The translations under genes and the position numbers were made by a program. The notes under the pieces are model-generated. The model made no database searches. It had not been told where the DNA came from and saw nothing but the letters and a program-made list of their open reading frames with translations. A DNA stretch of 64,000 nucleotides from Lineus longissimus (taxonomy: Eukaryota > Nemertea > Pilidiophora > Heteronemertea > Lineidae), in assembly GCF_910592395.1 (NCBI RefSeq), contig NC_088311.1:4466501-4530500 (forward strand). The letters run 5' to 3'. How positions within the stretch are numbered: the first letter of the stretch is position 1; every line of letters begins with the position of its first letter. Below, in pieces: positions 37,501-50,808 of the stretch.

Positions 37501-40500
37501 CTTCAATATTAACCCGTATATTCTTTTATATTTTGCAGAATCTAATAAGAACTATGGCCCGCTCTGCATCGGCTTGGACTCCTCTAACAATGCTGCATCC
37601 CAGTCCTTCAGCAGCAGAGCTAATCATGCCCAAGTTAAGCTGGAGCCCCTCAGTATCAACAAGGATAACTCCCTGCAGATGCACCATCCGAACCATGCAC
37701 ACATACAGTCTCATTCCCCAACTCTGAGTGATGTCTCCAGCATCCGACTCAACTCAAGAAATAATCTCATCACGCCGACACTGTCGTTAGCGTCCACAGA
37801 CCCAGGTCCTCTCACACCCAGTGGTCTGAGCAATGGAGACAAGCATCTCTTCCTTGATCCAGGAACCCTTAAGGGTGATTGGCAACTGTTCAAGTCTAAT
37901 GCGCACAGCGGATCGATCCTGGGATCGGAAGCTGGCGACCATCTCATGGCTCCGGGAAGTCAACTCTCACATTATGCCAGCAGCAACAACTCTCTCTCAC
38001 CGTTCCCACAGTTTGAGCTGTCACCATCTGGATCAAGCTTTGCTAGCACCCCACGCCATTCTGCCCGATCATTCTCCGGCCGCATGTCGAAGAAGCGAGC
38101 ACTGTCGCTCTCACCATTGTCATCCGAGGGGTTGGATCTGAATCAGCTGATCCGGACTTCTCCAACATCACTTGTTGCCTATATCAATGGATCTCAGTCA
38201 TTGCCTTTCACATCCCCAATATCGTCAGGAACTTACGGACACTTTCTGGCCAGGACGGCAAGCACAAGTCCTGGGAGTCGATCGCCCTCAGTGTTCCACC
38301 ACACATTTACCCCAGGGAGCCTTACGGCACAACCTACTCGGGCACTTGTCAGGAAGGGACCAGAAATCCCTATCAACAACTCTGATGACTTGATAAATTA
38401 CCGTGGCATGGGGCAACTGGAGACCGGAGTGATCCCGATGGAGTTAAGTGAGAATCAGGTGGTCTTGCCACAGGCGACAAACTTAGTCTACCTGCAGGGC
38501 AATGACGATACTTTGTTCAAACAAGAGGGCAATAATGACATGAACACCAATGTTGGTGGTATCAACAGCGATCTGAATTTAGCAGATGAGAAGCCCACAT
38601 TGCCATTGGCGACTATGGAGGTGACAAACCCGGAAATGGTGACAAACGGTCCTAACAAACGGATCAGTGGTGACCGAGGTCTGACCACAGACTCTGAGAT
38701 GGTCTCTGATGTCATGTGCACCATGCAGCAGTTGCAGGGCAGTGTTAATATGGCACCTGCAAATTCGCTGGATATGGCCCAGGCAAACACGATGATGTCA
38801 CAGATTCCTGCTGATTATAATATGAATCTTCTAGAAAACACACGACCCCCTAACATGGCTGCTAATATGGATGAGGGTATATGTGTTAACAACCCAAGTG
38901 TCGGCAACGCAAACGCGTACAACAAACCGGGTGTGTATGGTATGCAATCCTACCATCAGGAGAGTGTGATGCCAGCTTCGAGTGGGACATCTGTCCAATC
39001 AGGACTACCCCCACCGCCAAGTTATGCTCAAGCTTTACAACATCAGAAACAGCAGCACTACGACATGACCAACTCCATTGACTCAGGTTTCTCCAATTCA
39101 CCGCGCGACGCACAAAATAACGTCATGATGGCTACGGAGGAGAAGGATGATGGCGATATGAAGCCGTTCTTTTGCAAATGGATCGACTGCAATCAGGTTT
39201 ACGGGGACCAAGAAGATCTTGTGCGCCATATTGAAAAAGTCCACATAGATCAACGTAAGGGCGATGACTTTACGTGTTTCTGGCAAGGGTGTCCGCGCCG
39301 TTACAAGCCATTCAATGCCCGCTACAAACTGCTGATTCACATGCGCGTACATTCTGGAGAGAAGCCTAATAAGTGCACAGTAAGTTGGCCTTTTATTGTT
39401 TGCTTTTGTTTTTTTAACATCCCCTTGTCTGTATGATAATTACCTATCACCTAATCAATAATACCTTACTAATTAATTGTTAGTAAAAAGACGATTGATG
39501 CTTTAGAGGATGGGGACTTGATCAACTTGATGAAACGGTCAACAAATGTATACAGGTCAGTCTACATTTCCTGATTGAGCCCTCTTGTTATCCTTTAAAA
39601 GTCCAGTATTCTCAGAAGTGATATGATGCATCACAAGTTATGAATGATTAGATGCAGTAGTAGTCTGGTAGTCACATGTGACATGCGTGACAGGATGCAG
39701 ATCTTGAAAAAAATTTGCCGAGATATCTGCCACAGATGGAAATTATGAATTTTCCCTACTTTTCTGTTTGGATGGCCATTTCTTTTACTGCCATGAAAAT
39801 TAGGATTGATTATCATGATTAACAGATCATGTTTAGCCTTAGTTTTGACTCATCAGACCATATGATAATGACCCCCTGCTGGCTATTTCTTCACACAACT
39901 GGGTTAAGGCTGTTAGGTGGTCAGATCCCCGTATTTCACAGGTTGCTTCTCAAGCTGACATCAGCAGTGTGTAGCCAGGGGGCTGCAGCTGGCCAGGGGG
40001 GAGATGACCTTCAGGAGGGGGAGTGTCCAGGTGCAAGTGTCGGGGGAGATGTTGTAGATGGCTTAACCAAGTTGAGCCTTGGAAGTCTTTTTTTGGCAAA
40101 CTATCCTATTGGTTGATCATTGATTTCTGCCAATAATGATTAAAATTGTTATGATTAACAGATTGAATCCTGTCTCTGTCAACTCAGTTGTCGGATGTTA
40201 TTCACACCGTAGGGTGGATAGTGTTCATGTGGTTGCTCCTTGCTGACAACAACCCGTCTGTAAACGAAATCTTCAAAAGGTCTAAAATCAACAACCACGT
40301 ACAAACCGCCTCTTTGACTGTATCAAATATGAAGCTAATGATATAAATATAAGTTCGAATGCCAAGGAGCCCCTCTTCGACCATTAGAAGGTGGTTGTAT
40401 ACTCATAATTGATCTTGAATGTATAAAAAATGGTTGTGTACAGTAACAACTGCCGCTACAGTATGTATTTACCTTGGATATTTTCTTTAGCTATGACAGA

Positions 40501-43500
40501 AAGTTGGCGTTAAGCCAGGTGGTTTATGCTTGAATCAGGCATGATTAAAGTTTCTACTGAACAGATCATGAAAGCGGACCTTTACTGCCGTTCATTCAGA
40601 TCCATGCCTGTTCCAAATCGATCAAACTGTTTGAAAAGTTTTTTGTCACGAACAGAAAATGTGTCAAACATGTGTCAAATGAAAGTCACTTGTTGACCGT
40701 GTGAAGGATAAATTTTTTTGTTTTTTTTTCTAGACCAAGTGCTAAATTATAGCAACAGCATCGGAGTTCATGTGGGGGGGGGACAAATGCATGGTGCTGA
40801 CGGTGGGAGAGCTGCCTTAAAAGGCTGGGTGACATCAGTACTGCTTGAGAACTCCTCAAAGCACTATATTATGATTAAGATTCAATTTCAAGTGAGAATA
40901 AACAACGGTTTATGATGCATATTACTAGCTTACTTACCCCCAGAGTACACCCCCTGTAAAAAACAAATGGCTACCGTCGTTACTCAAAATGGGAAGGGGC
41001 TGTCTACGGGTGGGGTACTTATCGCTAGATTAAACATTAATAAGTATTAGAAACTACAGTAAATTCCCAAAGCTTTCAGCAGAAGATTTTCTCTTAGCAA
41101 TTTGATGTTGGTCACTGTCTTCCCATGTCACTTTTGAGTCACCAATGCTGGGAATTTATGGTATTTGGCCAGTTATGCTAATTGAGAGGCATGTATGCCA
41201 GTTATTTTAGTCATGACCATATCGCTATAGCATTTTGTCCCATTCCTTCCCTCCTTTGGTCGTGAAAATATGTTTCTCGAAATAAAGCTTGATTACAGTT
41301 TCTTATAGCAGTCTTTAAATATTTCAAACATACTTCTGGAGAAACATTTCGGCTATTTGTTAAGTATGAAAAGTTCGTTGACCTCTTAACTGTTACCTGG
41401 AAAGATTTTTCACCTCTGTATTGCCTTATGTTAAAGGGACTATGACATACATGTATGCTACCAGTATCATCTTTTTATGGAATGCAGAGCAATAGGACAA
41501 AGTCTACCAATCTGTGCAAATGCCTCGAGAAAGGCCTCAACAAGTCCAAGTCTGATATCTGGTACGCAACCTAGGGTACCGCGGACCAGTATGTTGATGA
41601 TTGGTTAATGCCCTCTCTAGTTTGATGGTTTCTTGTACACTTTCACTGCGTGGCTGACCCGACAAGGCCACTCTCATCATGCACGACTTGCCAATAACCG
41701 GTTTACAACACAAAACCATTTAAAACACCTTACAGACCAGTAATCGAGCATACTGATTAAACACATGCAGGATACCTTTCTGAATCACTCAACTGCAACC
41801 ATCAAGACCGTTGCTTTATAACAGAGCTAAGATGGTAGACAGGTCTCTCTATAACGATCAAACTTCTCCCGTCTCTCGCTTCAAAATATCATATGCTTCA
41901 AATATCCGTTAAACAGCCCAGGGCGAATTGAGGAAATCGGGAAGTTAGCAAATCATTGCCCTATTGTGGCCTTCTTTGTGAATTCGTCATGTTTGGGAGG
42001 TTTGTGCTAATCCGGCCTTGATATTTTGATATTACTATTTATTGACGTCATCGGTCTATAAAATGATCGGCTGCTTGTTGTTATTTGAATTAGAATTACA
42101 ATGCGACGGAAGTATTACAGTGAGTGAAATCTTGCTCTTGTTTGAGACATTCGTCAGCAATAGCACTGAAAAATCGATTACATGTACTAAGAAATCAAAC
42201 CCCATCAAGGACATGCCGTTAAAAATAACATTTCGATAGCATTAGATCAGCATTAGTTTGTTAAGGGCACGTTTTACAAACCACACAACTTTCAGTGATA
42301 TTTTTTAGCAATCTAAGACTAGAAGTAGAATATGCTGTTTCCATCTCTAATCAATGGTTTTACCCATTCTCCTAAATTCGTTGGGATACCGTACTGGTAG
42401 ACATTTTCTGAAATGGTCGTTGAGATTTTGTTGTTTTCCGGTATCTAACGAAGGTGCGCCCCCAACATCCTTCAAATGGCAAACAGACACCTGCTTCCTG
42501 GATCAGGTGGCCATTTCAAACCCTACGCCTGCAGTGATAGAACATGTTGAAGATTCGCCTGATTGAACTCCCGCAGAATGTTATTTATTAAAGGTTGAGA
42601 AGCGTCAGCATTATTGCTAGGCCGCTACTAATGTATTTTACTGAGTCCCTGGGTAGGGGGAAGTTCAATTCTCTGACTCATCAGAAAATATACACAATCA
42701 CTCAGCCCTTTCATTTTTGTACACACTCACAACTTTCCACTTATTTCTACCATGAAGTCTGGAGTTCAAATGAAATAAGTGACTAGGGGGTTTTATCGCA
42801 AAGATATCACTTTGTACCGTGTCAAAGAATCTGTGAATGCCCAGCATGAATGGAGCGTTGTGATTATCTCTCTCATACTTTTCTCCTTTTTACCTTTCAG
42901 TTTGAGGGTTGCAACAAAGCATTCTCGCGTCTAGAGAATTTAAAGATTCACCTTCGATCGCATACAGGGGAGAAGCCATATTTGTGTCAGTTCCCAGGAT
43001 GCACTAAGGCATTTAGCAACTCGTCCGATCGTGCCAAACATCAGAGAACTCATGTCGATGCCGTAAGTTGAAATATTTATTGGAATTACTGTCTTCGAAG
43101 ATGTTAGTGGCTCTCTGTGACTAGCAGCAGCAAATGCTGTCAGAGAACTGGCTTTGGTTTCACTTACTGATAAAACTATTCCTTGTACAAGATATAGTGG
43201 AGACACCTATTTGTGACTTTGTATTCATTCCGTTGTCTTTCTTCACAGCTGTGTTTTGACAATCTTGCTCCACGGGGTTCAAGGAGAAACGTGTGCAGGC
43301 CCCCAATGATTTACATTAGTATGAAGCTGATTATGTTTCACATAAAATGATATTTGAAAATGAAATGTTTCCTCTTAAAATCTTGCAGAAACCCTACGCC
43401 TGCCAAATCCCAGGATGCCCCAAGCGTTACACAGATCCAAGCTCCTTACGGAAGCACGTCAAAAATCATTCACAAAAGGAAAAACAAGCCAGAAAAAAGG

Positions 43501-46500
43501 TGATCTATCGGGCAATATTATAAGACTAGTTTGTGTAGTTAAGTGAATTTAGTGTCTTCACCATTTTCTTTGCCAAATATTATGAAATAAGAGGTTTAAA
43601 CATCAATATATAGTGCTTGAAATTCATTTGAATATATATATTGCTATGCCAGATGCGAGGGTCAAAAGAGGAAGATTTCAGCCCGGAAATGCTAAGTGAA
43701 TGTATGACGATTCATCAGATCCGGCCAGCTGGTTCACCAATGGATGCTACGGACAGTGGTATCGGACACTCCCCCCGGGGTTCACATCCAGGCACATCAC
43801 ATGATATTTATCCTAGTAAGTATTACAAAAAGGCGCCTAGTGGTGAGAGTCAGAAAGTCATTGGTTCGACCCTCGGATGGATCTCATATCTGTGTCTGTG
43901 TCCTAATGCTACAGTATTTGAATATACTGAAGGATGAATGAAATGATGCTGAGTGGAGCTAGCACTGGCATTTGTCTTTAATGTCGAGCTACTGGGTTCT
44001 GATTATTAATGAAATATTGACACAAATAAAGAATAATAAGTAGGAATTATCTCAGTTAGAAAATGTGATTTTCATTGTGATGTGTCCTTGTTTTGCAGAC
44101 ATGGCTTTCTCAAGCAACCAATCTAGTCGCAGTGGCACAGCTAATGGTATGGCCAGCCTCAGTAATCACAATTCACCTGTCAGCGTGCAGCAAGGCAGCC
44201 CGATGGCCACCCAGTCGCACTCAATGCAGGACGAGGCTGTGCGGAGAGGGTCCAACTACTCTCCAGTTCGTCGTCCGGTCGCGTCGTTCACGCCACGACT
44301 ACACCACCACATGGTGAACTTGAACCCTCATACCAAACTGCCCCAGATTCCAAACTTTTCTCGAGTGGCGCATAATAAAGGTAAGAATACCCATCTCATA
44401 ACTTAAAGGCCTACTCCATTTATCCAAAAATTTGAAAATTGAACTTGAAATTGAAAATTGTGCGTAAATTTTTTGTTGTCTTTGCTTTTCTCAAAAATTA
44501 CGCATAAATTCATGAAGAGCTTTAGATCACCCCTGGCCAAGAATGGGTTAACGGTGAGTATGTTGAATGAGTTTAAGGCGCTATCAATAAGCCGATGGAG
44601 TGATTAGTATGTTGGCAGTATGATGACTAGTCTCATTATGATCTTATGTTCAGACTCAGTAAACTACAGCAACCTGTTACTGTCTATTAGCTACAGGAAG
44701 AATGTATCTGTCAGTCAGGGCATGTTTCAGTTTCATGTGAATTCTCCTACACACATGGAACTTTACATCAGGGTACAGGTGGTTAGAGTGAGTTTTAGTG
44801 AGATAGACGTTACTATGAAGTGAGGACCAGGCGTCATGCTTGGAGTGGAAGTTACTCCCACTATGTGGTAACCATTTTCATGATCATTTCTCACAATAGG
44901 GTACACCGTTACCTGGGGTACACTTTACCTTGGTGTAAAGTCAAATGGATTTCTTTTCTGTAACTGTATGGTATTTCTAAATAACATTATATAAGTAATG
45001 GAGGAAGAAGAACTTCCATGAAAATTTACGTTTCCATAAACTCATTATGCCCATTTTTAAGTGGGATCCATGCATCATGTTTCTAGGCCTTATGTTAAAC
45101 ATGTATATTCTTTAAGTTGGTCCGCAGGATCTTGAGTTTCTGCACATATTGTAACCCCAGACATGCTGTGTATGCCTATAGGGTTCCGGCAACAAGTGGC
45201 TCGAGGTCACAATCATCTAATTCGATTGTTTTGATTACCACAACCTCACGACAATTCAGATTTAATTCAGCGCTGATTCACTGCGATAATATCTCTGCTG
45301 TCTTTCGGTGTCTGATTCTGATTTTGATAACACAATTAACCTAATATCTGTGACACCAAAGAATGTTTTCACAATGGTTAGCCATTGATGCAAGCATCTA
45401 TTGTTTCAAGCATTGAAAGAAATAAGAAAGAATTCCAAGAATAGAAAGAACTTGAGTCTTTACTCTCTTGTCTCTTATGAGGTCAGTTGCAGGAATTATT
45501 TTCTTGCTCCTATCATTGATTTTCATCATTGGTGGATGACCTGGCCTTGCGTTGCTGATAAATGAACTGAAGATTCAGATAGCGTAACTATTTGCAGTGA
45601 GGGGGGGGGGGTGTTTATACCTAAAAATCAAGTGAACTTACAGAGGTGAAAGTATAGTATTCTCACTGTTGGCTATGGCTTATCAAAATTCTCAAGAAGA
45701 ATGGCATATGCTCGTGTTATTTTGATATTTCTAATGTGATGTTGCCGCTATGCCTGATAAGAAAACAAAGGAAGGTTTCATTCAGATAGTGACTGGAATC
45801 TGACCAGAAACTACTGAAGTTTTGGTGAACTTGATTCCATACTCTCACTAGGTCACTTAATGTTGTTGGCAAGGAATGATCTCCTCCTTCATTAATCTTA
45901 GTTTGGTGTGTGATGCCCTGTTCACCTCTCTTATTCTCTGTTCATCTCTCTCGCAGCGAACAATTCCCATCATCTGCCCCTGGTAGCCCAGCAGGCCACA
46001 CCTAGCTACAGCTACAACGCAGGACCCACCGGCATGCTCATCAACTCCAAGGGGGTCAAGCCATTCAGTCCACGCAATCTTGCACCCATCCCAACGTTCG
46101 AGGACCAGCTCTCAAGTCTGCCATATGACACCATGCAAAGGGCATTATCAAATCATTCAGGTGAGGCTGAAGACGCTTTGGAAAGATTCTTCTCAAGTCT
46201 TGATAATAGATGAAAATTCGGTAGAACCTCCCTATTAGGCCTAGTCAATATCGAAATTTGGGAAACGGGACTTATTGGCGTACCTCTGCCTGTTAATACG
46301 ATTTTGGCATCAATCTCAGTGCAATTAGTTATCGAGTTATGGGACCAAAATCAATGTCCTGAAAGAGGATGTCTTCCTGACAGAGCCAGAGGTGTTCGCT
46401 TTCAAGGGAGGTTCTACTGCAGGCACAATATTGAATTGCTCATAGTTAACTTGATGTAAACCCTGCATCTGAGACTAATGTGAATTCAATTAACTTGTGT

Positions 46501-46988
46501 AAAAAAGAGATACATCCATTCCTTCAGATGAGGGATAGTTTAACTTTCTTTGAAATGATTTGGCACTGTGTGTGACCTTTTGTTTTAATGGGAGAGTTAG
46601 GCGAGTTGGTGCAGCTGTGTCACAAATGTAACATTTCGAGGTCATGGCACCACAGATATAGCTTATAACTGCCGGTACATAAGAGCTGGTGCAGAATTTA
46701 ATTGAGACACTCCTCCTTTAAATCCAACTACTCTTCCTTTTAAGTTATGTTTAAAACACCTGGTAAGAAAATTTCTTTTGTTATGTCAGTATTTTCATGT
46801 TTCTTTTTGATTTTCTTTCAGCATTTGCTGATCAGTACTCTGCACCGCATCACCATGATTATGACATGTGTTCTTATCGCAGTCAGTGTGTTGTCGACGA
46901 CGGCAACCGTTTTCTCCGTCTCAGTGCGATTGACCGGTATAACAGTCAAATCTCGCCCCAGGCACAGATATACGCTGACGGCACATAA
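34302..46988 (+). CDS. GLIS3: GLIS family zinc-finger transcription factor, GLIS3-like (8 coding exons)
   Basis: Coding exons: 34302-34560, 37539-39379, 42901-43062, 43389-43499, 43653-43815, 44099-44380, 45957-46160, 46822-46988. They total 3189 nt, 1062 codons plus stop, with all junctions in frame. Five tandem C2H2 fingers (about residues 630-785) carry the Gli/GLIS signature and match GLIS1/GLIS3 almost residue for residue. Outside the fingers, [26 protein letters not shown] and YGHFL, a post-finger segment [36 protein letters not shown] and the C-terminus [10 protein letters not shown] all parallel vertebrate GLIS3. GLIS3 is a nuclear regulator active in pancreas, thyroid, kidney and cilia biology in vertebrates. 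A pre-duplication GLIS1/3 orthologue is equally possible. Confidence 0.94.
34561..37538 (+). other. GLIS3 intron 1 (coding)
   Basis: The 3.0-kb intron has donor GTAAGA and acceptor TATTTTGCAG. It holds the hairpin at 35101-35250, a C-run near 35415 and a short repeat GGTAAAACC-ATGAAT in three copies at about 36592-36640. I recognise nothing else. Confidence 0.7.
35101..35250. repeat. 150-bp hairpin with poly-C/poly-G arms
   Basis: The ends are inverted copies: GCACGTGGAACTAAGAGTTC on the left and its near-perfect complement on the right, followed inward by ATA[A/G]CCCCC and its complement. Both arms include long homopolymers, about 16 C near 35126-35141 and about 19 G near 35200-35218, flanking a ~55-bp centre that itself contains ATACTTTAGTAT. 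It is probably a small MITE; the homopolymer lengths may be unreliable in assembly. Confidence 0.75.
37539..39379 (+). CDS. GLIS3: GLIS3 large exon: N-terminal conserved region and zinc fingers 1-2
   Basis: This 1841-nt exon begins after TATATTTTGCAG; the frame also stays open upstream to 37460, but the acceptor and the phase-1 junction to the previous exon set the true start. It encodes a Ser/Gln/Asn/Met-rich disordered region. Within it lies the conserved block [11 protein letters not shown] through [15 protein letters not shown] (about 38088-38195), shared by Gli and GLIS proteins. The exon ends with finger 1 (CKWIDC...HIEKVH), finger 2 (CFWQGC...HMRVH) and the first cysteine of finger 3, which is interrupted by the intron after KPNKCT. 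Confidence 0.95.
39380..42900 (+). other. GLIS3 intron 2 (inside zinc finger 3)
   Basis: The 3.5-kb intron has donor GTAAGT and acceptor TACCTTTCAG. A GC-richer open segment at 39942-40078 follows an AG but reads to a stop after ten codons in the phase required by the gene, so it is not accepted as an exon. A lone TTAAAGGGAC at 41431-41440 matches the terminus of the TTAA element at 27870, but no partner end was seen nearby. Confidence 0.6.
42901..43499 (+). CDS. GLIS3: GLIS3 exons encoding zinc fingers 3-5
   Basis: Exon 42901-43062 encodes the rest of finger 3 ([21 protein letters not shown]) and finger 4 ([23 protein letters not shown]), joined by the TGEKPY linker. Exon 43389-43499 encodes finger 5 ([23 protein letters not shown]) followed by a basic KEKQARKK segment, the probable nuclear-localisation region. 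All Cys and His ligands are present. Introns split the finger array within finger 3 and between fingers 4 and 5. Confidence 0.95.
43653..46988 (+). CDS. GLIS3: GLIS3 exons encoding the C-terminal transactivation region
   Basis: Four exons (43653-43815, 44099-44380, 45957-46160, 46822-46988) encode about 271 residues. The first continues from finger 5 with [18 protein letters not shown]. The second contains [14 protein letters not shown] and a Ser/Gln/His-rich stretch. The third holds [13 protein letters not shown] and ends RALSNHS. The last ends [15 protein letters not shown] then TAA at 46986-46988. The order and spacing of these blocks agree with the vertebrate GLIS3 transactivation domain. 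Confidence 0.93.
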
Positions 46989-48749
46989 ACATTTGAAGAG
47001 CGATCTGCTCAGTCTTGCTGTTTCATTTGAACTTTTCTCTCATTTGCCGGGTGAATGCAGCGCCATCTCATAAATTTATCGTCTTCTTGTTGTGGTTTTG
47101 GTGTAACATATCAGTCATTGCTTACGTCCACCAATGCCTGCCGTCCATGAAAATTAACAGTACGGAAATAGATGTGATTTTTGGTGCGTGCCTTTGCTAT
47201 GAAACAGATTATAAATCATGACCTAGAACAACACTTCCAGCAAATTCTCAAAGCAAGAAACAAGTCATCTCATTTCATTGGTCTATGTGAGGAGTATCGA
47301 CTGATCTTTGGAGATGAGGGCATGAGCCACTAACAGAAATCAAGCTTTCTTTTAAAAAATCATGTGATTAATTAATTGATTGATTTTGTAGAATTTACTG
47401 TCTCAGAAACAGGGTTTACAGTCCAGGGTTTTTAGGTGTGATAATTAGAGTTTATCTGTAAATATAGGACTATGGTGTATATAAGGGTAGATTAGGCTGC
47501 ATATATATGTATTGTTTATTTTCATAGTCCTTCATTTTACGAGTATTTGGCCTCCATGATACATTGAGTTTATAAGTTGATTCTGTTTTCTGAAACATAA
47601 AACTTTGTCTGATGATCAGGTAATATTTCTTTCCATTTCCAATTAGTCCTCCCACACGGTTGCTGTTTTGCGTCAAAAATGATCATTTGGAAATGTTTTT
47701 TCTGTTGAGAACGTCTTGGGATAGTGGATCTTTCTAGATGTTTTCGAACTCAAACATGACCTCTATCTAAGAAAAGTAAAAACAACTTTTTGGTCCAGGT
47801 TACTGAGATATCGTAGGAGGTGCAAATGGCTTCGGGGATGGAAGGTTCGAATATGGTAGATCGGGGAAGTAATTGGGGAGGGAGCTTGAGGTGTAAAAGA
47901 TGAGAAGTTTCTGGAAGGGTTCTCACTTCCAGGTGTTGACATCTTAATGTGACATCAGAAATATTGTGCTCATTGTATCGTTGACGACCTCTTTAACTTT
48001 AAATTTTAAAAAATTGATGTCTCACGAGTCAAGGACTACATGTGCACTTGGAAGTTGTGGCTTTTGTATAATAGAGTTGTATTTTTCCTTCGAAGAAAAA
48101 TGTGATGTACATGTACTATTTTCACTAAAAAATGTATATAGCTTGTTTGGATGTGTATTTGTGCATTTAAAATTGACGTGATCTCAGATGGGTCAAACTG
48201 CATGTCTTTGTATAGAGTGTGAATAGTGTATAGTGACACATACAGTAACACTAACAAAGTATAGCGAGTCTAGTTCATTTGAACTTGAACAAATCTTTTA
48301 TACCAATGATGTTGATGATGTATTGTGATTTAAGTTCTTGTTGGTCTGAAATGGACTTTTGATTTAAAAATTTGATACACTATTTCATGTTTAGTGTGAT
48401 GATTATTGGGTAGGGGGCTCTGTTCATTGGATTACTGTCTTGTGTTATTGTTGTTTTCTGTTCTTGAGAAGTGGTAGCCAATGAATTCAGTTGCGATTTA
48501 AAGCATTCTACTGTTGTGCATCTGATATGCATTTACAAGACTTAAGTAATAATGTAAAAACGTTGTTATCGGATGTATTCTTGCCTGGTTTCGCTGTCTT
48601 GCCAAAGACTTCCTGTCTTGTTTTCTTTTTCATTCTTGTAAATAGACGCTGTGGTGATGTCAAACTTAGGATTATCTGATATTCATATGCTGTATACCAT
48701 GAAATGTTCGTGAAGCTGTAAGCTGTCCACTGTTTTACGACTGTATCCT

Positions 48750-48755
48750 AATAAA
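48750..48755 (+). terminator. candidate proximal polyadenylation signal for GLIS3
   Basis: AATAAA in the context CCTAATAAAAAATAC, about 1.76 kb after the stop codon; a second copy follows at 48870-48875. Confidence 0.45.
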
Positions 48756-50633
48756 AAATACAAATATCCCTTTATACCAAAATAGATTCTGTGATTTGTG
48801 TTCTAGTCATGGTTTCATTGTTGTGTACATGTTGTGTGAAAATCACAAGTATTGATGTGAATTGTTTTGAATAAAAATTTGACCTGGAAATTGTACATTT
48901 CATGAAATTGAAAACTGTAAGTGGGTAAATTGACTTCAGGGGTAATTTGTTTAGCTCTCTTAAAGTGCCTGTTTGAAGCTGAAGGGTATTCTTAAGTCTT
49001 GCCAGTTTGGTGGTTTAACAGGTCTTTTAATCCAAAAACTGTTGACTGTCTGACCATGTTGGTGAAATAAAAGAGTAACGAGTTGAAATCTATCAACCTA
49101 ACGATAAAATTAGTATTGCCTGAGGAGGGTTAATATTTTGTTTAACATATCAACATTCATAGTATCATTGATCATTTAGAATTGATTGATTTATTGACTT
49201 CGTGATTTATTGATTGATTAGGTGGACCATGCTAATTAATGCTAATTAATTAAAAATACGTCCAAATGTTTTTAGATTAGATGAGTGATTGGTTTTAGCG
49301 CATATTTTCTAATGAGCGACTTGTAGCAAGTATTTAAAGTTCTTACTCCTGTGTTAGCAAATCCACACCCCTTTTGAAATAGTTGCCAGGTTTTATTATT
49401 GCTGTATTATCATTGCATTGAGAGACGCTTTATTAGTGATGTCTTTATGTTGCTATGCAGATACTGTTTTGTTTTTGTCAGTGTATTTGCACAAAATGGT
49501 GTCAAAATATTAATCATGGTTGATATTGGCGGTGATGATTATGACTGAAAAATAAGTCTATGAAAAATAAGACTATGATGTCTGGAATCAGACCTCGGGA
49601 GTGGTTGCAAAAGTTTAAAACGTTGAGTATTTTATACATTTGTAAATCTTTTAGTCCTTCCAATCTGGGGTTGGTTGCTTCATCGATGAAGCAAATTTTA
49701 GATTTCAAATGAGAAAAGTTGAATATTGTTTGTAAAGATGGCAGCACTATATCATCAAGTGACCTTTGTCAACTCCTTCGTTATTTGTAATGTTATGTTG
49801 AATTCGAGTGAAAAAGTTTGACAGAACGTGTTGCAATATTCTTAAAGGGTAAAATTATCTGTGTTTTTTGAGTTGGGAATTTGTCAGTTAATTATAACTT
49901 GTTCTTGGTATCAGAATGTGCTAGTTGTCACTTGTACACTACAGGGTGTTCGAGAAAAAGGTGTATCACTTGTGGGTTTTGAAACTTCAGCGTATATGCA
50001 AGGTTGGTGAGATTTTCTCACCTAGGGCCATTTTTGTTTGTTTAAACACTATCAAGGATGTGGCTCCTTGGTAATGCAACATATTGCAACACTGTGCTAA
50101 GCTTTTTAAATTCTCTGCTAAAATGTTTGTTTGATTCCTTGTTTCTTGCAGAAGAGAGACACGCATATAGTACATGTAGTTTTCCTCACTTTTGCCAGGG
50201 CAAGTTTATTTGTGGATAGCGTGTTGTACGGTGTACTTCAATTTCCATGAAGTTGACAAATCTGAAAGTTCCAGATACTTTTTGTTTGTACTGAAAAATA
50301 CTTAAGTGGTTTCCGTGTATTTGAACTGGAGCTTATTTTGAATAACAATTATGATCAAACATCCTGGATGGCCTATTTCCCCTCCTCCTACTTCACCTTG
50401 AGGTTCGAAAAGTTGCTCTCTACGAATAAGAATGTTGCCCTGGCAATGTATAGTGATTTTGTCTGTTATTCTGTTATTTCAAGTGTTGTGACCTGGGTAT
50501 TTTGTGGGTACAAGTGGATTACTGGGGTCTTTTTGTTTTATTTGCTGTGCTTGTGTTTTATTTTCTGGCTCTGCTTCATTGTAGCATTCACTAAGTGCCT
50601 ACCCAAGGATTTATTGATGTTCTAATGTTGTCC

Positions 50634-50639
50634 AATAAA
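50634..50639 (+). terminator. candidate distal polyadenylation signal for GLIS3
   Basis: AATAAA in TCCAATAAAGAC, followed by a T/G-rich stretch as expected downstream of a cleavage site. The satellite block starts about 65 bp further on. Confidence 0.5.
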
Positions 50640-50808
50640 GACTTATTTATTCAGATAGTAAAGTTGGCTTATGTCCTTCTTTAGTCCTACTTTTTGACTG
50701 GACAGACACGTAGGTGCAGAACACTTGGTCCTGTGAAAACAGGACACAGGACTGAGCAGTACCCGATACAGATAACTGGTTGGGTTGTACCTGGTGCTGT
50801 CCTCGGGT

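Larger units (their letters stand above)
46989..50650 (+). other. GLIS3 3' UTR (probable)
   Basis: T-rich sequence without recognisable coding content follows the GLIS3 stop up to a clear AATAAA at 50634-50639. Earlier candidate signals are at 48750-48755 and 48870-48875, so alternative UTR lengths of about 1.8 and 3.6 kb are possible. A 95-codon hydrophobic open frame at 50338-50625 lies just before the distal signal and is probably fortuitous. Confidence 0.55.

Noticed and set aside
37460-37538. Upstream extension of the large GLIS3 exon with its own ATG
   Set aside because: The frame is open by chance through the intron. A strong TATATTTTGCAG acceptor at 37538 and the phase-1 match to the 34560 donor place the exon start at 37539.
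39942-40078. GC-rich open segment in GLIS3 intron 2 that might be a cassette exon
   Set aside because: In the phase required between zinc finger exons it meets a stop after about ten codons and would break finger 3. There is no homology to GLIS proteins.
50338-50625. 95-codon hydrophobic open frame
   Set aside because: It lies just before the distal GLIS3 polyadenylation signal in T-rich sequence, which favours hydrophobic codons; no family resemblance.
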